Counted from the first letter of the stretch, positions 1 to 11,575 are shown. The stretch: DNA of 64,000 bases from Paracentrotus lividus (GCA_940671915.1 CALNVZ010000649.1:5618958-5682957); one strand, 5' to 3'. Numbers and translations: made by a program. Notes: generated by a model not told the origin, from the letters alone.

Positions 1-310
1 ACAGGTAATAGAAATCTAGTACAATTACTTCAAAATGTATTTCAAATTTCAGAGAAATTCATTTCAAAGTTGATGGTCCAAAAAAAGGTCCATTTTCTGC
101 CGTAATTCCGTTACCGACGTATTACCCCTGCTGGCATTTTCCTTGTACATGATATTTCATAAATTGTGTTTCTGTATCATAGCAGATGGAACTCTGGAAC
201 ATATTAAAGTATTCAGAAATATCTAGATCATAGATTTAATTCATACTATGAAAAACAATGAGCAAAATTGCTCTGAATTGTAATTCCGTTACCGTGGAAT
301 TGCCCATATA
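1..310. repeat. possible fragment of a TIR element related to 51626-52340
   Basis: The stretch at 281-305 (TTACCGTGGAATTGCCCATA) resembles the right end of the element at 51626-52340, which reads GCCGTGGAATGGCCCATA. A second phrase, GTTACCGACG at about 110, resembles GAGTTACCGACAC inside that element. The left end would lie outside the window. The open frame at 258-440 has no recognisable protein content. The similarity is short, so this is a weak call. Confidence 0.3.
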
Positions 311-1009
311 TACCGGGTATACAAATTCTAGACCAAGCTGTGATGTGTTTTTATTGAGTGAAGACATCCCCGTGGTGTTCAAAGTTATTGGATATAATGA
401 AATTACACCCTCAGAACGTGATCTTCCTCTCGTATTCTAATTCGTAGCGCTGCGGAAGCAATCATTGCAAGCTGAGAAGCAGCAGCGATAAAAAAGAAAA
501 GATATAGTATTATTTGTAAAGTGACTAGGGTGTGGGTATTATGTTGCACTGATTTTTTTTTTTTTTTTCAAAGCTAATCACAGTCTTTTGTAAGGGGATT
601 GTGTTTCTAAGATAAAGTTGCCTGAAATAATTTTGACTTGTTTATCATGCATTGAAAGGATGATTGAGTTAACAAATTATACAACTTATTGGACAACTTG
701 TGTTTTAACTTAGACCAAGGGTCATGCCCATGCTAGAATTTATTTTAGTTTTCCTCCCCATTATACAGACAATCACTTTTAAATGTTCTTCAACATTTAG
801 TGAAAATGTCATTTAATTCTGTGCGACTGTTATTTCCCCTCTTCCCACTGTAACTCCTGGAATTTTTTAACACTGTTCTTTCCACTACTCCCCTGCTAGT
901 GTTTTCTCTTCCATAATCATATTTGAAGTCCATTCGTTCAAGGATAACATAGGAATAAACCAATAAACTTAAACATCATGACAAATGACAGACATGATGA
1001 AATTTTAAG
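311..1009. other. AT-rich intergenic sequence
   Basis: No gene, RNA gene or structured repeat was recognised. A poly-T run lies at about 551-568. The rest is unique-looking AT-rich sequence. Confidence 0.5.
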
Positions 1010-1011
1010 TA

Positions 1012-1479
1012 TACAGTCTGTGTCAAATAAAATGGTACAGTTGGAAAACATTTTTTTATAGTGTGAAGGTTAATATCAACGTGGTATTGTTTGTTATTTT
1101 CATAAAGCAGGAAGATCAGACTTTCTTCTGCAATTTTTTTCATCACATTTGGTGCAGTATTTTTTGAGATATGACTAATTTTCTACAGTCAAGAAAAATC
1201 CATTTTTCGCACGCCGTCCCATGCCATTGTGTACGATTTAGCATAATGACCGTGAATTCAGCGCTCCAGAACAATAGAAGTGCGCAATTTTGATTTGTTC
1301 CTTGTCGCACAAAACTTAGCATAACTTTTGTTTTACGAGAGCAAATTATACAGGACAAAACGCATCAGCAAGAAAAATCTTTTGGCTTTAATTTGGTACC
1401 ACAAACACACATTATATGAAAAGATTTCACACCTAAATGATTTTTTCCCCGACTACCATTTTTTTTGACACAGACTGTA
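1012..1479. mobile_element. Tc1/mariner-like MITE, TA target site
   Basis: The ends are inverted copies: TACAGTCTGTGTCAAA at 1012 and its reverse complement ending at 1479, followed inward by AATGGTA / TACCATT. TA dinucleotides flank both ends (1010-1011 and 1480-1481), as expected for Tc1/mariner-type insertion. The element is 468 bp, too short for a transposase. The minus-strand frame at 1143-1358 shows no transposase motif. The TIRs and TA are seen directly; the superfamily is inferred from the TA site alone. Confidence 0.7.
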
Positions 1480-1481
1480 TA

Positions 1482-2520
1482 CTGGAATTCAAGAATCCCA
1501 GAGGAAAAGCCATATTACACTTACTTGCGGTGATATACCTCTCTTTTTGATAATATTATTGAATTTCAGTCAGGAATCAATAATGGTTTGTATTCTGGTT
1601 TACAAATTTACCAGGTTCCCCAGGCAATAGCTTTTTGAAAAACAGTGATCACAAATATATGCTTGTTGCCAAAAGACATGTTCTGTAGTTCTATGTTTAT
1701 AAAATTTTATTTTCTCGGATCATACAAAATATTTCAATTACATTCATTTTAATCAATATTTTGTATGTGTTATCTCCTTTCAATGCTTGTTTGAGTTTTT
1801 CTTGATCTATAGTGTACCTGACATTGCATATAGTAGATTTTTTTTTTGCTGTTAAAAGCATCTTGAAACAAAAGTAACAGTTCCAGTGATTTATTTTTAT
1901 CTGGTACATAATTTCATCAATACACAATGAATTTTATTTTATTATTATTATTATTTTATTTTATTTTTTTTTTTATTATTATTATTATTTTTTTTTTTAT
2001 TATTTTTTTTATTTTTTTATTTTTTATATTAATGTATTATATTTTTTTTTATTATTTATTTTTTTTTTTGGGGGGGCGGGTGGAATTGCCTTACATGTAC
2101 AGTTTCATTATATAGATATTCAGCTCAAAAACAAGCAACAGAGAGTTAGAACTAAATTTGGGCTTTTTTTATTTGGTTAGATAATTGCTTTAAACATCAA
2201 ATCTGTAGAATGGCGGGATTATTGTAAATAAACTGTAATACATTAAAGCAGCCGAGCCACTAAATATGGCAAGTGGATCCTTCAGTTTTAAAATATCATG
2301 TTTGTATAATATTTAGAGCTCATACCACCCTTATTTGGCTAATGGAATTAAAGCAATCATTTTAAGTATTTGCATCTTATTTAAAGAATCTTCCATGTCG
2401 CTTTTAGCAATTTTTCCTTCCGGGTTCCTGAAACTTCGTTGCTCCCACTATAATAAGTCACACTAATTTACCTAGAAGGCACCTTCTACTGTGTACATAT
2501 AAGCCACATAACATGTTACG
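1482..2520. other. AT-rich intergenic sequence with T-rich low-complexity tract
   Basis: Between about 1927 and 2075 the plus strand is almost only T with scattered A, ending in a G run. The open frame across it (1927-2115) is a by-product of the T tract. No gene was recognised in the rest. Confidence 0.5.
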
Positions 2521-2669
2521 CTTTACGTGTCGTTGTGTAGGGCAGTACACGTATACAGGAGCGCAAAGGAAACATGCCAGTCTGTACAGCTGCGCAGCTT
2601 GTATTACAAGCGTTTAGCATTTCCTCTCACAGCGAACGTAACACCATCAAACACGAACAGATCAAGAAG

Positions 2670-2729
2670 ATGGCAGAGGTATCTACGTTTACGCTCCGCG
2701 GCCATTCTTCAACCCCGAAGCGTTTTGGC
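2670..2729 (+). CDS. weak candidate first coding exon of an unidentified gene
   Basis: An ATG with a good context (AAGATGG) at 2670 opens a frame of 20 codons (MAEVSTFTLRGH...PKRFG) that ends exactly at a strong donor, GTAAGT, at 2730. The frame is open upstream to 2574. The surrounding 2500-2800 is noticeably more GC-rich and complex than its neighbours. The splice phase at the donor is 0, which does not fit the RGS exon at 36036 (that acceptor needs two bases from upstream), so it is not an alternative RGS start. I do not recognise the protein. No partner exon was found. It could be chance. Confidence 0.22.
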
Positions 2730-2957
2730 GTAAGTAGCGATGACGTGCAACAGCCCCCGGGCCAAAATGTGCATTTGGTTGCGAGAGGCACCCCGCATTG
2801 CGCCTTGTTTAATTAAATCCCCCCTCTCATATCAGGCACTCTTATGAGTGCATTTATAAGCAGATATCTAAGCCGTTGCATTTTGAATTTGGAAGAATGA
2901 GGGAGGGGATGGATAAAATGTGTAGACATGAATTTGTAATGAGAATGTGGGATGTGA

Positions 2958-2996
<39 letters not shown>

Positions 2997-4620
2997 TGTG
3001 TGATAGAATAAGGATTAAAAAAGTTCAAACAAAATGGAATATGAGAGTGAAAGAAAGCATGTCTGCTACAGAGAAGGGTGAAAACAAATTAATATAAAAG
3101 AGAGGAAGAGACCGGGAGAAGTGCGTCATTTCAGTAAAAAAAAAAATTAACAAAAAGTTTAGAGTGATTAAGAAACAAAAATGGTGGTATGATAACAATT
3201 TTTTAAATACAGAGGAAATCATAATTTAAGAAAGAGAGAGAGAGATGTTGAAGTGTTGAGTTTACGGGGGAAATTTTTTTTAAAAACAAGTGCAATATTT
3301 ATAATTATTATTTATTAATGGGGGGGGGGGACGAGTGATGGGAATATAAAGGAGCTGATACAAAAACAATATAATAATAAAGAAGGTGGAGGATGGATAC
3401 TGCTAGAGATGAATGAAAACCAAAAATGGATGCTACTACAAATTCAAACAAGTGTGAAAAAGAGAAACAAAGAAAGGGAAAAAAAATGAGAGTGCAAGGT
3501 GAAATGAAATTACATGTACAAGCTGGCAAAATAAACATGCTGCTTTTTCCGACCAGTGTGACGTTAACTCGCCAAGACAGTGATGATAGCCAATTCAGCT
3601 GGTTGTGGTATACTACTCTAAACTAATTGCGTCATTTTACGAGAGAGACGACGAGTAACCTGACAGTGCCCCCGATGGCAGCTTTTGACATCGTGCTGCG
3701 TGACGTTAATCAGCAGGTCAGGGGTGTATTGTGGCTCGCACGGTGTACTATTTTCGTGGAAAATGTCCGTTTTCTGTAAGTTATTGCCCACTCTGATTGT
3801 AGAGTGTCTTAAAGCAGTGTCTCTCTATCTCTCTCTCCTTTTCTCTCTCACTCTCTCTTTCTCTCTCACTCTCTCTCTCTCTCTTGTTCCTCATTTCACC
3901 AACTCCCCCTCCTTGCCGTCAGCATCTTCAATATTTTGACTACTAAATTCCTCTTTTTATTAAATATTGCCTCTTATTTAGCCCCTTTCTCTGTCCTCCC
4001 CACTCCTTTTCTACACTCTATTCATTCTTTTCCCCACCATTTCCCACAGTTTTCCACCATTTCCCACAGTTTTCCACCATTTTCTCCCACTCACTTTGTC
4101 CCTCTTACTTTTTTCTCCTTCTGCCTCTTCCTCTTCCTCTTTCTCCTTCTTTACCCTTCTTTACCCCTACTCTCTACTCCTCTATATCCTGATGTCTTTC
4201 TTTTCTTTTTGTTCTGTTTTTGTTCTCTCTTCTTTCCTTGTCTTTCCTCTCGTTTCCAACTTCTTTCATCTCCTCTTTATTCTTCGCTCCATCTCTCCAT
4301 CCTCTCTATCCTATCCTTAAACTCTTCTCCCGATGTCCTTCTTTTCCTGTTGTTCTGTCATTCCTTCATCCGCTGTGAGCCTTTATTCAATTCCTTTGCC
4401 ATTCTCTTTTCTTCTTCTCTTTGTCTCTCATCATCTCATCTCTTTCCATTCTCTTCTGCCATTCTTTGCCCCATTCTTCAAACCTGTCTTTCCACCTCTC
4501 CGAAAAAAAAAAACTCTTTAGCATTTGTTTCATTATATTCCATAAAACAAAACTCCCAGCACTTGTCACAGTCAAGTCAATTAACTTCATTCAGTATCTT
4601 TAACAGAAATTACTCTTTCA
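2730..4620. repeat. GA/CT-rich low-complexity region
   Basis: This contains (GA)n at about 2959-2994, CT-rich tracts at about 3815-3890, and a long pyrimidine-rich stretch at about 3950-4500 on the plus strand. Poly-G runs occur at about 3321. The 229-residue frame at 3936-4625 consists almost only of Ser, Leu, Phe and Pro and follows from the CT composition, so it is not called as a gene. Confidence 0.7.
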
Positions 4621-4930
4621 GCTAATGATGTTATCATAAAATTTTACAAACCCTAGTGCAGACAAGAATCGCCTGAAATTTTGATTCTTATCGGTCATTC
4701 AACTGCCTACATATTGATGACTGAATATCACCATATAGTTGTACCTTGATATGCTTAAGTTAACACTGCATTCTATTATCACTTTTTACTTATTGTGAAG
4801 CATGTAATGATGTTCAGGAAATGAAATTTTCAGGGTTTCCTTTTGACGCAGTATTACATGCATTGACAATACGTAGGGTCCCACAACTCAGATTTTTTCA
4901 CTCCTCCAAAAAGATACTCAATCCCTTTAA

Positions 4931-5358
4931 AGGTAGTGTCAGCCTTTTGCAGGCAAAAATATTACATTTCTAGTTTTTGAGAGGATATAGAAGTATATCA
5001 ATGACTATATCTTCCCACAACATGTTTAAGCTCAAATGTGTATGTTTGTCATTATCAAAATTCATTCCTATTTTTTCGAACCTCGAAAAATATACCGTAT
5101 GGTGCGAACTGTTGACCATTAGCGCAGAGAATAACGCACGCTGATGCGCCGTGTGTATATTGCTGTGTTGCACGCGCTGTCATATCAACGATGTTGATGG
5201 AGAGCTGGACTAGATTGGTAGTCAGATTTTCGTTTCATATTACTGATCTAGGCAACCTATGACAGTAAGATTGAATAGACAGTATAGGTAGATCATATTC
5301 TAAAGTTATGCCAAGTTGCATTAGTTTTCGCAATTTGTGAAAAAGGATGACACTACCT
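4931..5358. mobile_element. Kolobok-like non-autonomous element, family 1, intact copy
   Basis: The element starts AGGTAGTGTCAG and ends GACACTACCT, flanked on both sides by TTAA (4927-4930 and 5359-5362). Length is 428 bp. A second copy of the same sequence is at 5989-7471. In this copy the internal site ACATGTTTAAGCTC (about 5020-5033) is uninterrupted, whereas the second copy carries another element exactly there. TTAA duplication with AGG ends is the signature described for the Kolobok superfamily; piggyBac also uses TTAA and cannot be excluded from the ends alone. Confidence 0.7.
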
Positions 5359-6077
5359 TTAAGAGAGAGAGGGGGGTGGGGGTCTCCTCTCTTGCCCCAT
5401 TCATTATAATCCGGCTGTCAGTAGAAGATGGATTGAGCGCTTTCACTAAACCCCTACCCCTCATCTCCAATCAGACAGAATTTCCTCAACATCATCTCTA
5501 CCCAACATTTGCAAATGTTCCCTGTCAAATGTTTGATGTAGATCGGGGACGTGCACACACACAAATCACACATCCTTCTTTTGTCATTTATATGTTGCAA
5601 TATATACATTCTAAAAGGTTAACCGTTTGAAAATAGACCATTCACATCCCAAACAGTCTCTGATTATTAAATTTTAGTGAACAGGAGACTTTTTTTTGGG
5701 GGGGGGGGGAGGAGGACATACAAATTTTACCCTCAATACTTTGAGTTTGATATTTTCATGATTACTGATGACTGAAAAGTCATGCATGTGCATAGAAGAT
5801 TGTTTTTAAAAGGCCAAGGGTTGACTAGTTGATAATTGGAGAAAATATTTTTGCACTCATCTGGATGACTGACAAATTTTATGAGGACAATTTTTGTTTT
5901 CAAAATGTGTATTCAAATAAATGGGCGAAATGTAAAGAACCATATTATTAGTGACATACATGTATTTCTTCTTCCAAATGGCGGTTAAAGGCAGTGTCAG
6001 GCAAAAATATTAAATTTCTAGTTTTTAGGAGGATATGGTAGTATACCAATGACTATATCTTCCCACAACATGATTAA

Positions 6078-7193
6078 AGGAAAATGAAAGGCTAGAGCAA
6101 AAACCCCTTAATAAGTCGAGCCATACTCCACTTTACTAAATAAAACTTAAATGAAGAAAATCCGTTGACTATATCCGAAGATATTGCCAGCTCAAACTTC
6201 AACTCAACTTGATTTTGAGATTACCGCGGAAGATGCCATCTTGCCGATATTTGCATATTTCTCCCATGGTCCTCTGCGATATTTGACGTCACTGACGAAC
6301 AACTCGCACGATCGACGAACAAGCTCAGCTGATCGCCCAGCCTAGCCAGCGCGCGTTTTGTGTGTTTGTTTACGTGCAGTCGGCTCCGCAAGATGGTGTA
6401 CTGTCAAGCATTTGGCTGTCGGAATCGGTCCGATAAAGGCGCAAAATATAGGTTTTTTTTTCGGTTTCCCGACCCACAAAAGAGGTCTGAGATATCTGAG
6501 AAATAGAAATACTAAGCAAAGTAGTCTGCTGCAATTTTTTACAATAAAAGAAGCAAAAGGACACAATCAGATTGATAAAGTTGAATGTTTCGATGTGCGG
6601 TGTACTCGGCGTTTGATGAAAGCAATGGCGCACGTACGCGTCCGTCGAGCCAGCCAGTGTTAGCGACCGGACCAGAGACAGGATCGCTCCCGATACCAGC
6701 CCGGCCGGCTGCCACAGCGGGCGGTAGCGACGGTGAAAAGCAGCTTTGGCTAGCTTTCTGAAAATGCGCACGCATACGCGTCCAGTTATTGTTGAATTGA
6801 TGATCGTAAATTTAGAGTTGTATTTTATAAGTTTGAATAGAAACAAAATAATAATAATGTAAAACATGATACTATAATATTCAATTTTTCAATATGTCTC
6901 TTTATAATTTATAACTTATATATTGTGATTCGGAAAATTAAATCGTGATTAGTGTATGATAGTGTGTACAAAACATAGCTGAGTGGGGTTGTTCGCAAGT
7001 GACGTCACAGTTTTGCTCCAGCCCAGCCAACATGGCGACCTCCGCTTAGCGATGTCTAACCCAAGGTAACCCAACTTTGGAGGGATGGTTCTCCTTCCTT
7101 GGAGATCAGATTTTGGTGGTTGATGGCTTATTTTGACTGTCATATATGAAAGATTGTTACCATGGGGTTGTAGCTCTAGAGTTTCATTTTCCT
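6078..7193 (+). mobile_element. Kolobok-like element carrying a THAP-domain remnant, nested in family 1
   Basis: The ends are AGGAAAATGAAA and its inverse, with TTAA on both sides (6074-6077, 7194-7197). The sister copy has a single TTAA at the same place, so TTAA is a genuine 4-bp target-site duplication. The element is 1116 bp and contains a THAP-type coding start at 6393. Kolobok elements are known for TTAA duplications, RGG-type termini and THAP-domain proteins, so three independent features agree. The flanks carry CRE-like TGACGTCA octamers (about 6285 and 7000). The element is defective. Confidence 0.75.
6393..6506 (+). pseudogene. THAP zinc-finger N-terminus (transposon-derived), truncated by stop
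   Basis: The frame starts MVYCQAFGCRNRSDKG and continues through a run of aromatic residues to RFPDPQK, ending after 37 codons at a TAG. The spacing Cys-x4-Cys near the N-terminus followed by the F-x-FP segment is the opening of a C2CH THAP DNA-binding domain. In the family a conserved Trp follows shortly after this segment; here the TAG stands about where that Trp codon (TGG) would be, so a single-base change is a likely cause of the stop. The His/Cys half of the domain is not visible in frame, and further stops follow. It lies inside the TTAA-flanked element at 6078-7193, which fits a Kolobok THAP protein. Recognition is by motif, not by a database match. Confidence 0.6.
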
Positions 7194-7507
7194 TTAAGCT
7201 CAAATGTGTATGTTTGTCATTATTTAGCGATTATCAAAATTCATTCCTATTTTTTCGAACCTTGAAAAATATACCGTACGGTGCGAACCGCTGACCGTTC
7301 AACGATGTTGATGGAGAGCTGGTCAAGATTGGTAGTCAGATTTTCGTTTCGTATTACTGATCTAGGCAACCTATGACAGTAAGATTGAATAGACAGTATA
7401 GGTCGATCATATTCTACAGTTATGCCAAGTTGCATTAGTTTTCGCAATTTGTGAAAAGTCTGATACTACCTTTAAATACCTACAAGTTTGCAATCTCCCC
7501 TAAGTAA

Positions 7508-7761
7508 GGGTGGTATCTCACTTCGCGGAGACGTCTCCGCGACATAATAGAAAATTTCGCTCCGCGACGGATAAAAAGTATTAGAGACATCTCTGAGACG
7601 TCTCCACGACAATTCATGAAAAAAAAAAGTCTGAAGTAGTCCCAAATCCGTCTCCGAGACGTCCTACGATATCGGAGATGTCTCTAATACTTTTTATTGG
7701 TCGCGGAGACGAAATTTTCTATTCTGTCGGCGGGACGTCTCCGCGAAGTGAGATACCACCC
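7508..7761. mobile_element. foldback MITE, GGGTGGTATCTCAC family, copy 1
   Basis: The terminus GGGTGGTATCTCACTTCGCG at 7508 is inverted at 7742-7761. Complementarity continues deep into the element through repeated GAGACGTCTC-like palindromes, so nearly the whole 254 bp can fold on itself. Flanks are TAA (7505-7507) and TTA (7762-7764), compatible with a TWA target (PIF/Harbinger type). A second copy is at 50831-51053. Confidence 0.7.
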
Positions 7762-7764
7762 TTA

Positions 7765-8229
7765 GCTTCGTGAAGATAAAAATTATAATGAGACATTCTT
7801 AAGCTAGCACTTTAAAAAAGATCTTTGTATAAAAATCATTACAAATGAGGGATCTGTTGTTCCATTTTTTCTCACAATCAATGTTCTCACATAATATGTT
7901 TGAAGACATCAATTCCCTGTGTAATGTCATTAAATAGTTTTTTATATAAAAATTGAGAGTATACACTCCCTTTGCCCTTTTGAAAGGGCAAACTAGTTTA
8001 CTAGAGAATTGGAACAGTAACCGCCTTTCCAATAAAAAACCTGTAACCCCTTTCCTGTGTGCAACAGATGATGAATAAAGAATGACATGTGGGCCGACTA
8101 CAGTTTTTATTTAGAACAACAAATATATATGTAGACAAGTGAGTATTGTACAGGGATTTATTGTTTTATCATTTAGATATTAGAATAACCCCAATTGTGA
8201 CTGATCGTTTTTAACTTCTTAATTGGTTT
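7765..8229. other. intergenic sequence, nothing recognised
   Basis: Unique-looking AT-rich sequence with short open frames only. Confidence 0.5.
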
Positions 8230-8482
8230 ATAATAATAATAATAATAATAATATCGTTTTATTTACCCAGGGTAGCCACTTCAGTTCTGACAACTGTTCT
8301 CCCAGCGGGCCCTGCATGATGTTATTATTACCCCCAAGCTCCTTATTAAAAGGCAACTTTTAAGTACCATTTTTGTAAGTCTTTGGTATGACTCGTCCGG
8401 GTTTCGAACTCACGACCTACCGTTCATGAAAGCAAGAAAGGCTACCTTTTTACGGGCGCTCTAACCGATTGCGCTATCATGT
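8230..8482 (-). mobile_element. tRNA-derived SINE with (TTA)n tail
   Basis: Read on the minus strand, the element begins near 8480 with ATAGCGCAATCGGTTAGAGC (a pol III A-box-like segment, 8456-8477). It continues to GAGTTCGAAAC (B box, 8401-8411), spaced as in a tRNA. The 3' end is a TTA microsatellite (8230-8253 on the plus strand), the kind of tail shared with L2/CR1-type elements. The promoter boxes are seen; mobilisation by an L2/CR1-type LINE is inferred from the tail. Confidence 0.7.
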
Positions 8483-8639
8483 TTATGAAGGGATTATTAT
8501 GATACACTTCTTAATAAAATTTAGAAAGTTTAGAAAATGACAAATCATATTAGTTCATTAACTTAAGATGAGAAATCTAGTCTATTGAAAGTTGAATTCT
8601 GAAGGGGGTTACATAGTCACATTTATGGTTGTTTTGTGC

Positions 8640-8786
8640 TTTTTGGTGTAAAATGACTTCCCCCTCACATTCCCTCTATCCCTCTCATTCTTTCCCTCTC
8701 TCACTCTTCTTCTCTTCTTCTCTCCCTGTCTCTCCCCTTCTCCTTCTCTCCCCCTCTCTGTCTCCCCCCTCTCTGTTTCTCTTTTC

Positions 8787-8824
<38 letters not shown>

Positions 8825-8900
8825 CCTCCCTCCCTCTCTCCTTCCCTCCCTTCATTCTCTTCCTCATACTCCACTCTCTCTCTATCCCCTCATCTTATCT
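8640..8900. repeat. CT-rich microsatellite tract
   Basis: Plus-strand TCCCTCTC and (CT)n repeats, with an uninterrupted CT run at about 8791-8818. The open frames on both strands here are artefacts of the repeat. Confidence 0.85.
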
Positions 8901-10117
8901 GTTTGCATTCCACTCTAAACAATCACAACTGAATCGACCTCAAAATTAAGGGCAAAAATGTAGCTCTATAAACCTCCCCTCCAGCAACCCAAGTAGCTCT
9001 GAGATACGTGCCCAGCATGTATCTGTAGTCTGCATACATTCATACATCAGCGGTGGTCAATTACACGTGCAGGAATAGCTATGATGTCATCAATTCCTAG
9101 TACATTGCTATCAACCAATCTTGCGAACCCCAAGAAGTGCTGCAGAGCGGTCCTAATTTGGCGAGTGTAAGTTTTAAGTGTGTATTTAAAAAGAGAGAGC
9201 TAGAGGGAGATAAGTAAAGACTCTCTTTTAGGGTGAGAGACAGGACAGAAATTAAGAGAGATGGAGAGAGAGAGAGAAAGAGTAAGAGAGAGTAACATAT
9301 AGAGGTGGACAGACTCTTCAAACTCAAGCCTACTTTATAGCCTATAGTTTCATGAAGAGCAAAAGAGATACAGGGGGTAGAAAAAAAGGGAAAGATGACA
9401 AGAAATGTAGAAAGTTTCCAAATGGTTTCTTAGCTGTAATTTTTTCCTGAGAATATGAACAGATTAACCCCAGTAAATAGGATTTTTCTTTCTTTTGAAG
9501 TAGCGAAACGAAAATCTGGAGATGCATTCCAGGAAGATGATGAAGGCATCACCTCCGAAACCATTCAAGAAGTCATCAAGATTTATAGTCTTATTTAGGG
9601 GTGTCAGTAGATTTTTTAGGGGGGGGGGGGAGCAGAGTCTGGTCAAAATAGATCAATGCCTTGGTATTGAATGTTGGTGATTTGGGAGAGAACTGAACCC
9701 CGTTTCTTGCGATCTGTCATCCGGTCACTTTTCCTAGACCACAACTAAACAACATCTCTTTCCCAAACGTAATATGAATGACATTTCGCCTGCAAGTGTG
9801 TTCACTTTACCACGCTCATGACATGCTTGCTCTTTATCAAAACCCTGGATCTGCCAGGTTTTGATTTCATCTACCTTTACTCTGCAATCTTCTCCGTTTC
9901 TAGCCTCGATCTGCTTGCCTTCTTTGCCTCCATAAGGTTTTTAATAGTAGGCCTGCAGGGGCTCAGAAACTTAGTAAAGAACTGCGTACTTGAAGTTCTC
10001 TCTCTTTTCCGGTCTCGAGTACTTCATTCAGAATTCCATTTGTTTGAGATTCTCTTTGGCTTGTGCCTTTCATTCACTCTCACACGATCTTTCACTCTTA
10101 ATCTTTCTTTCTGTTGT

Positions 10118-10150
<33 letters not shown>

Positions 10151-10690
10151 ATCTGGCAAACTCATCTCCTGATCTTAATCTGGATGTCTCACTCCCAACA
10201 TCTCAATTTCAGTTTATAAGTTGCTCTCTGACTACCTCTCTATCTTTCTCTCTTCCCTCTGCATCCCTAGATTTCAATCAGTTTAGCCTCAAATTCTTAA
10301 TCTGTTTTTCTCCAATTCTTAATCTTAATAATTCTTAATAACCTCTCACTCCCTTCAATCATTTTCACTGTGAGTTCTCATTTTTTTTGCACCTGATTTA
10401 GTTACTAGGGTAGTGGATACTATAAAATAATATTTGAACTGTGATGTATCCCCATTCTCCGATAATTATATAATTTTTTTAAATGTGCATTTAGACTCTT
10501 AGGCAACACTCACTTTGCAGGTATTTTCTGTGATGCCAAACCAGTAGGCCTAATTGCTCGACTTGTGGTAATAATAACTGCAGTGACCAACAGCAATAGA
10601 AAGTCCAGCTAAGACCTAAGAACAATCACAGCGTCTAATTTTCTCGTAATTACTTTGGCGACCAACAAGAATTCCCAAAGCCCAGTAAGC
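8901..10690. other. intergenic sequence with GA and CT tracts
   Basis: Contains short GA-rich stretches (about 9180-9300), a poly-G run (about 9620-9630) and a (CT)n run (about 10118-10147). The frames at 9818-10338 are low-complexity Leu/Ser/Phe. No gene was recognised. Confidence 0.5.
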
Positions 10691-10700
10691 TTGATGAATA

Positions 10701-10952
10701 TATGTGACCCGCTGCCTCAAAAAAAAAAGTAGTAAGTCGAAAATAGTACAGCAGAATAAATGGCAGGGAAACAGCAGGTTTTTTTGTATAGGATATCTTT
10801 GATAGCTCTTATTCTAATATTTAAGTTGGTTATAGTTCAATAAACTACAAGTGTTTGATATTATTGGAAAGCTTGGAATTTCTATTTTTAGGAAACAGAT
10901 GGAACCCAAAAATGACTTATTGGTAGTTTTGAGAGGACAGGTCACATATTCA
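10701..10952. mobile_element. short TIR element (MITE-like)
   Basis: GAATATATGTGACCCG at about 10696 is matched by the inverse CAGGTCACATATTC near 10939-10952, about 250 bp apart. The inverted repeat is short and imperfect and no clear target duplication was resolved, so this is moderate at best. Confidence 0.4.
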
Positions 10953-11385
10953 TTGTCTGCTCAGTAGTAGAAGGACATTAATTGTATGGAAATGAATGTG
11001 AGTTAGCACCCTTTTGGCAATGACTAGTGATACTGCTAGGTGACGAATACCTGCATTATCATTGCAGATACTTTGCAAAGTTGAAAGCACCTTGCCATTG
11101 ATATTCAAGTTAAAGATAAAATCCACTCATTAAATTAATTGGTTTGAATTATAGTAGCAAAAAATGAACAAAAAATATTAGTGAAGGTTCAAAGAAAATG
11201 CTTGAAAGGACAAGAACAAGATAGGAATGTTTTGATTTTGCTAAGTCACTTGTGGCAAGTGGCAATTTTGTTTGGATTCAATTTTCCTCTAGTTTTTATC
11301 ATTTCATAATTTTTTTTCATAACGTGCTATGATGATGGTATGTGAGCAATTAATGACAAAGATATATTCATACTAATATTAATAA

Positions 11386-11575
11386 TATTCTGGATTTATA
11401 TATCACCTTATACATAGTTATACATGCTCATCCTACCCAGTACCCATTTAGACCTGGATGGGGAGAAGCATGTAAACAAAATGCCTTGCACAGAACCATA
11501 AGTGCCGTGCCGGGAATGGAACCCACGATCTTTGCTTTTTCAGTCAAGTGATACAACCACTAGACTATGACACTT
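11386..11575 (-). mobile_element. tRNA-derived SINE, second family
   Basis: On the minus strand, ATAGTCTAGTGGTTGTATC (A-box-like, near 11550-11568) is followed by GTGGGTTCCATTCC (B box, 11513-11526) at tRNA-like spacing. The remaining 3' part runs to AT-rich sequence near 11386. The head differs from the SINE at 8230-8482, so it derives from another tRNA type. Confidence 0.6.

Larger units (their letters stand above)
5989..7471. mobile_element. Kolobok-like element, family 1, copy split by a nested insertion
   Basis: The left piece (5989-6077) and right piece (7198-7471) together match the copy at 4931-5358. TTAA flanks it at 5985-5988 and 7472-7475. Relative to the intact copy it lacks about 63 bp around 7293. 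The two pieces are separated by the 1.1-kb element at 6078-7193. Intact and split copies together make a natural before/after pair. Confidence 0.7.

Noticed and set aside
3936-4625. 229-codon plus-strand frame
   Set aside because: Composition (Ser, Leu, Phe, Pro) follows from the pyrimidine-rich tract and overlapping frames look alike.
8456-8480. Possible functional tRNA gene
   Set aside because: A and B boxes are present, but no acceptor stem pairs and the unit ends in a (TTA)n tail, so it is a SINE.
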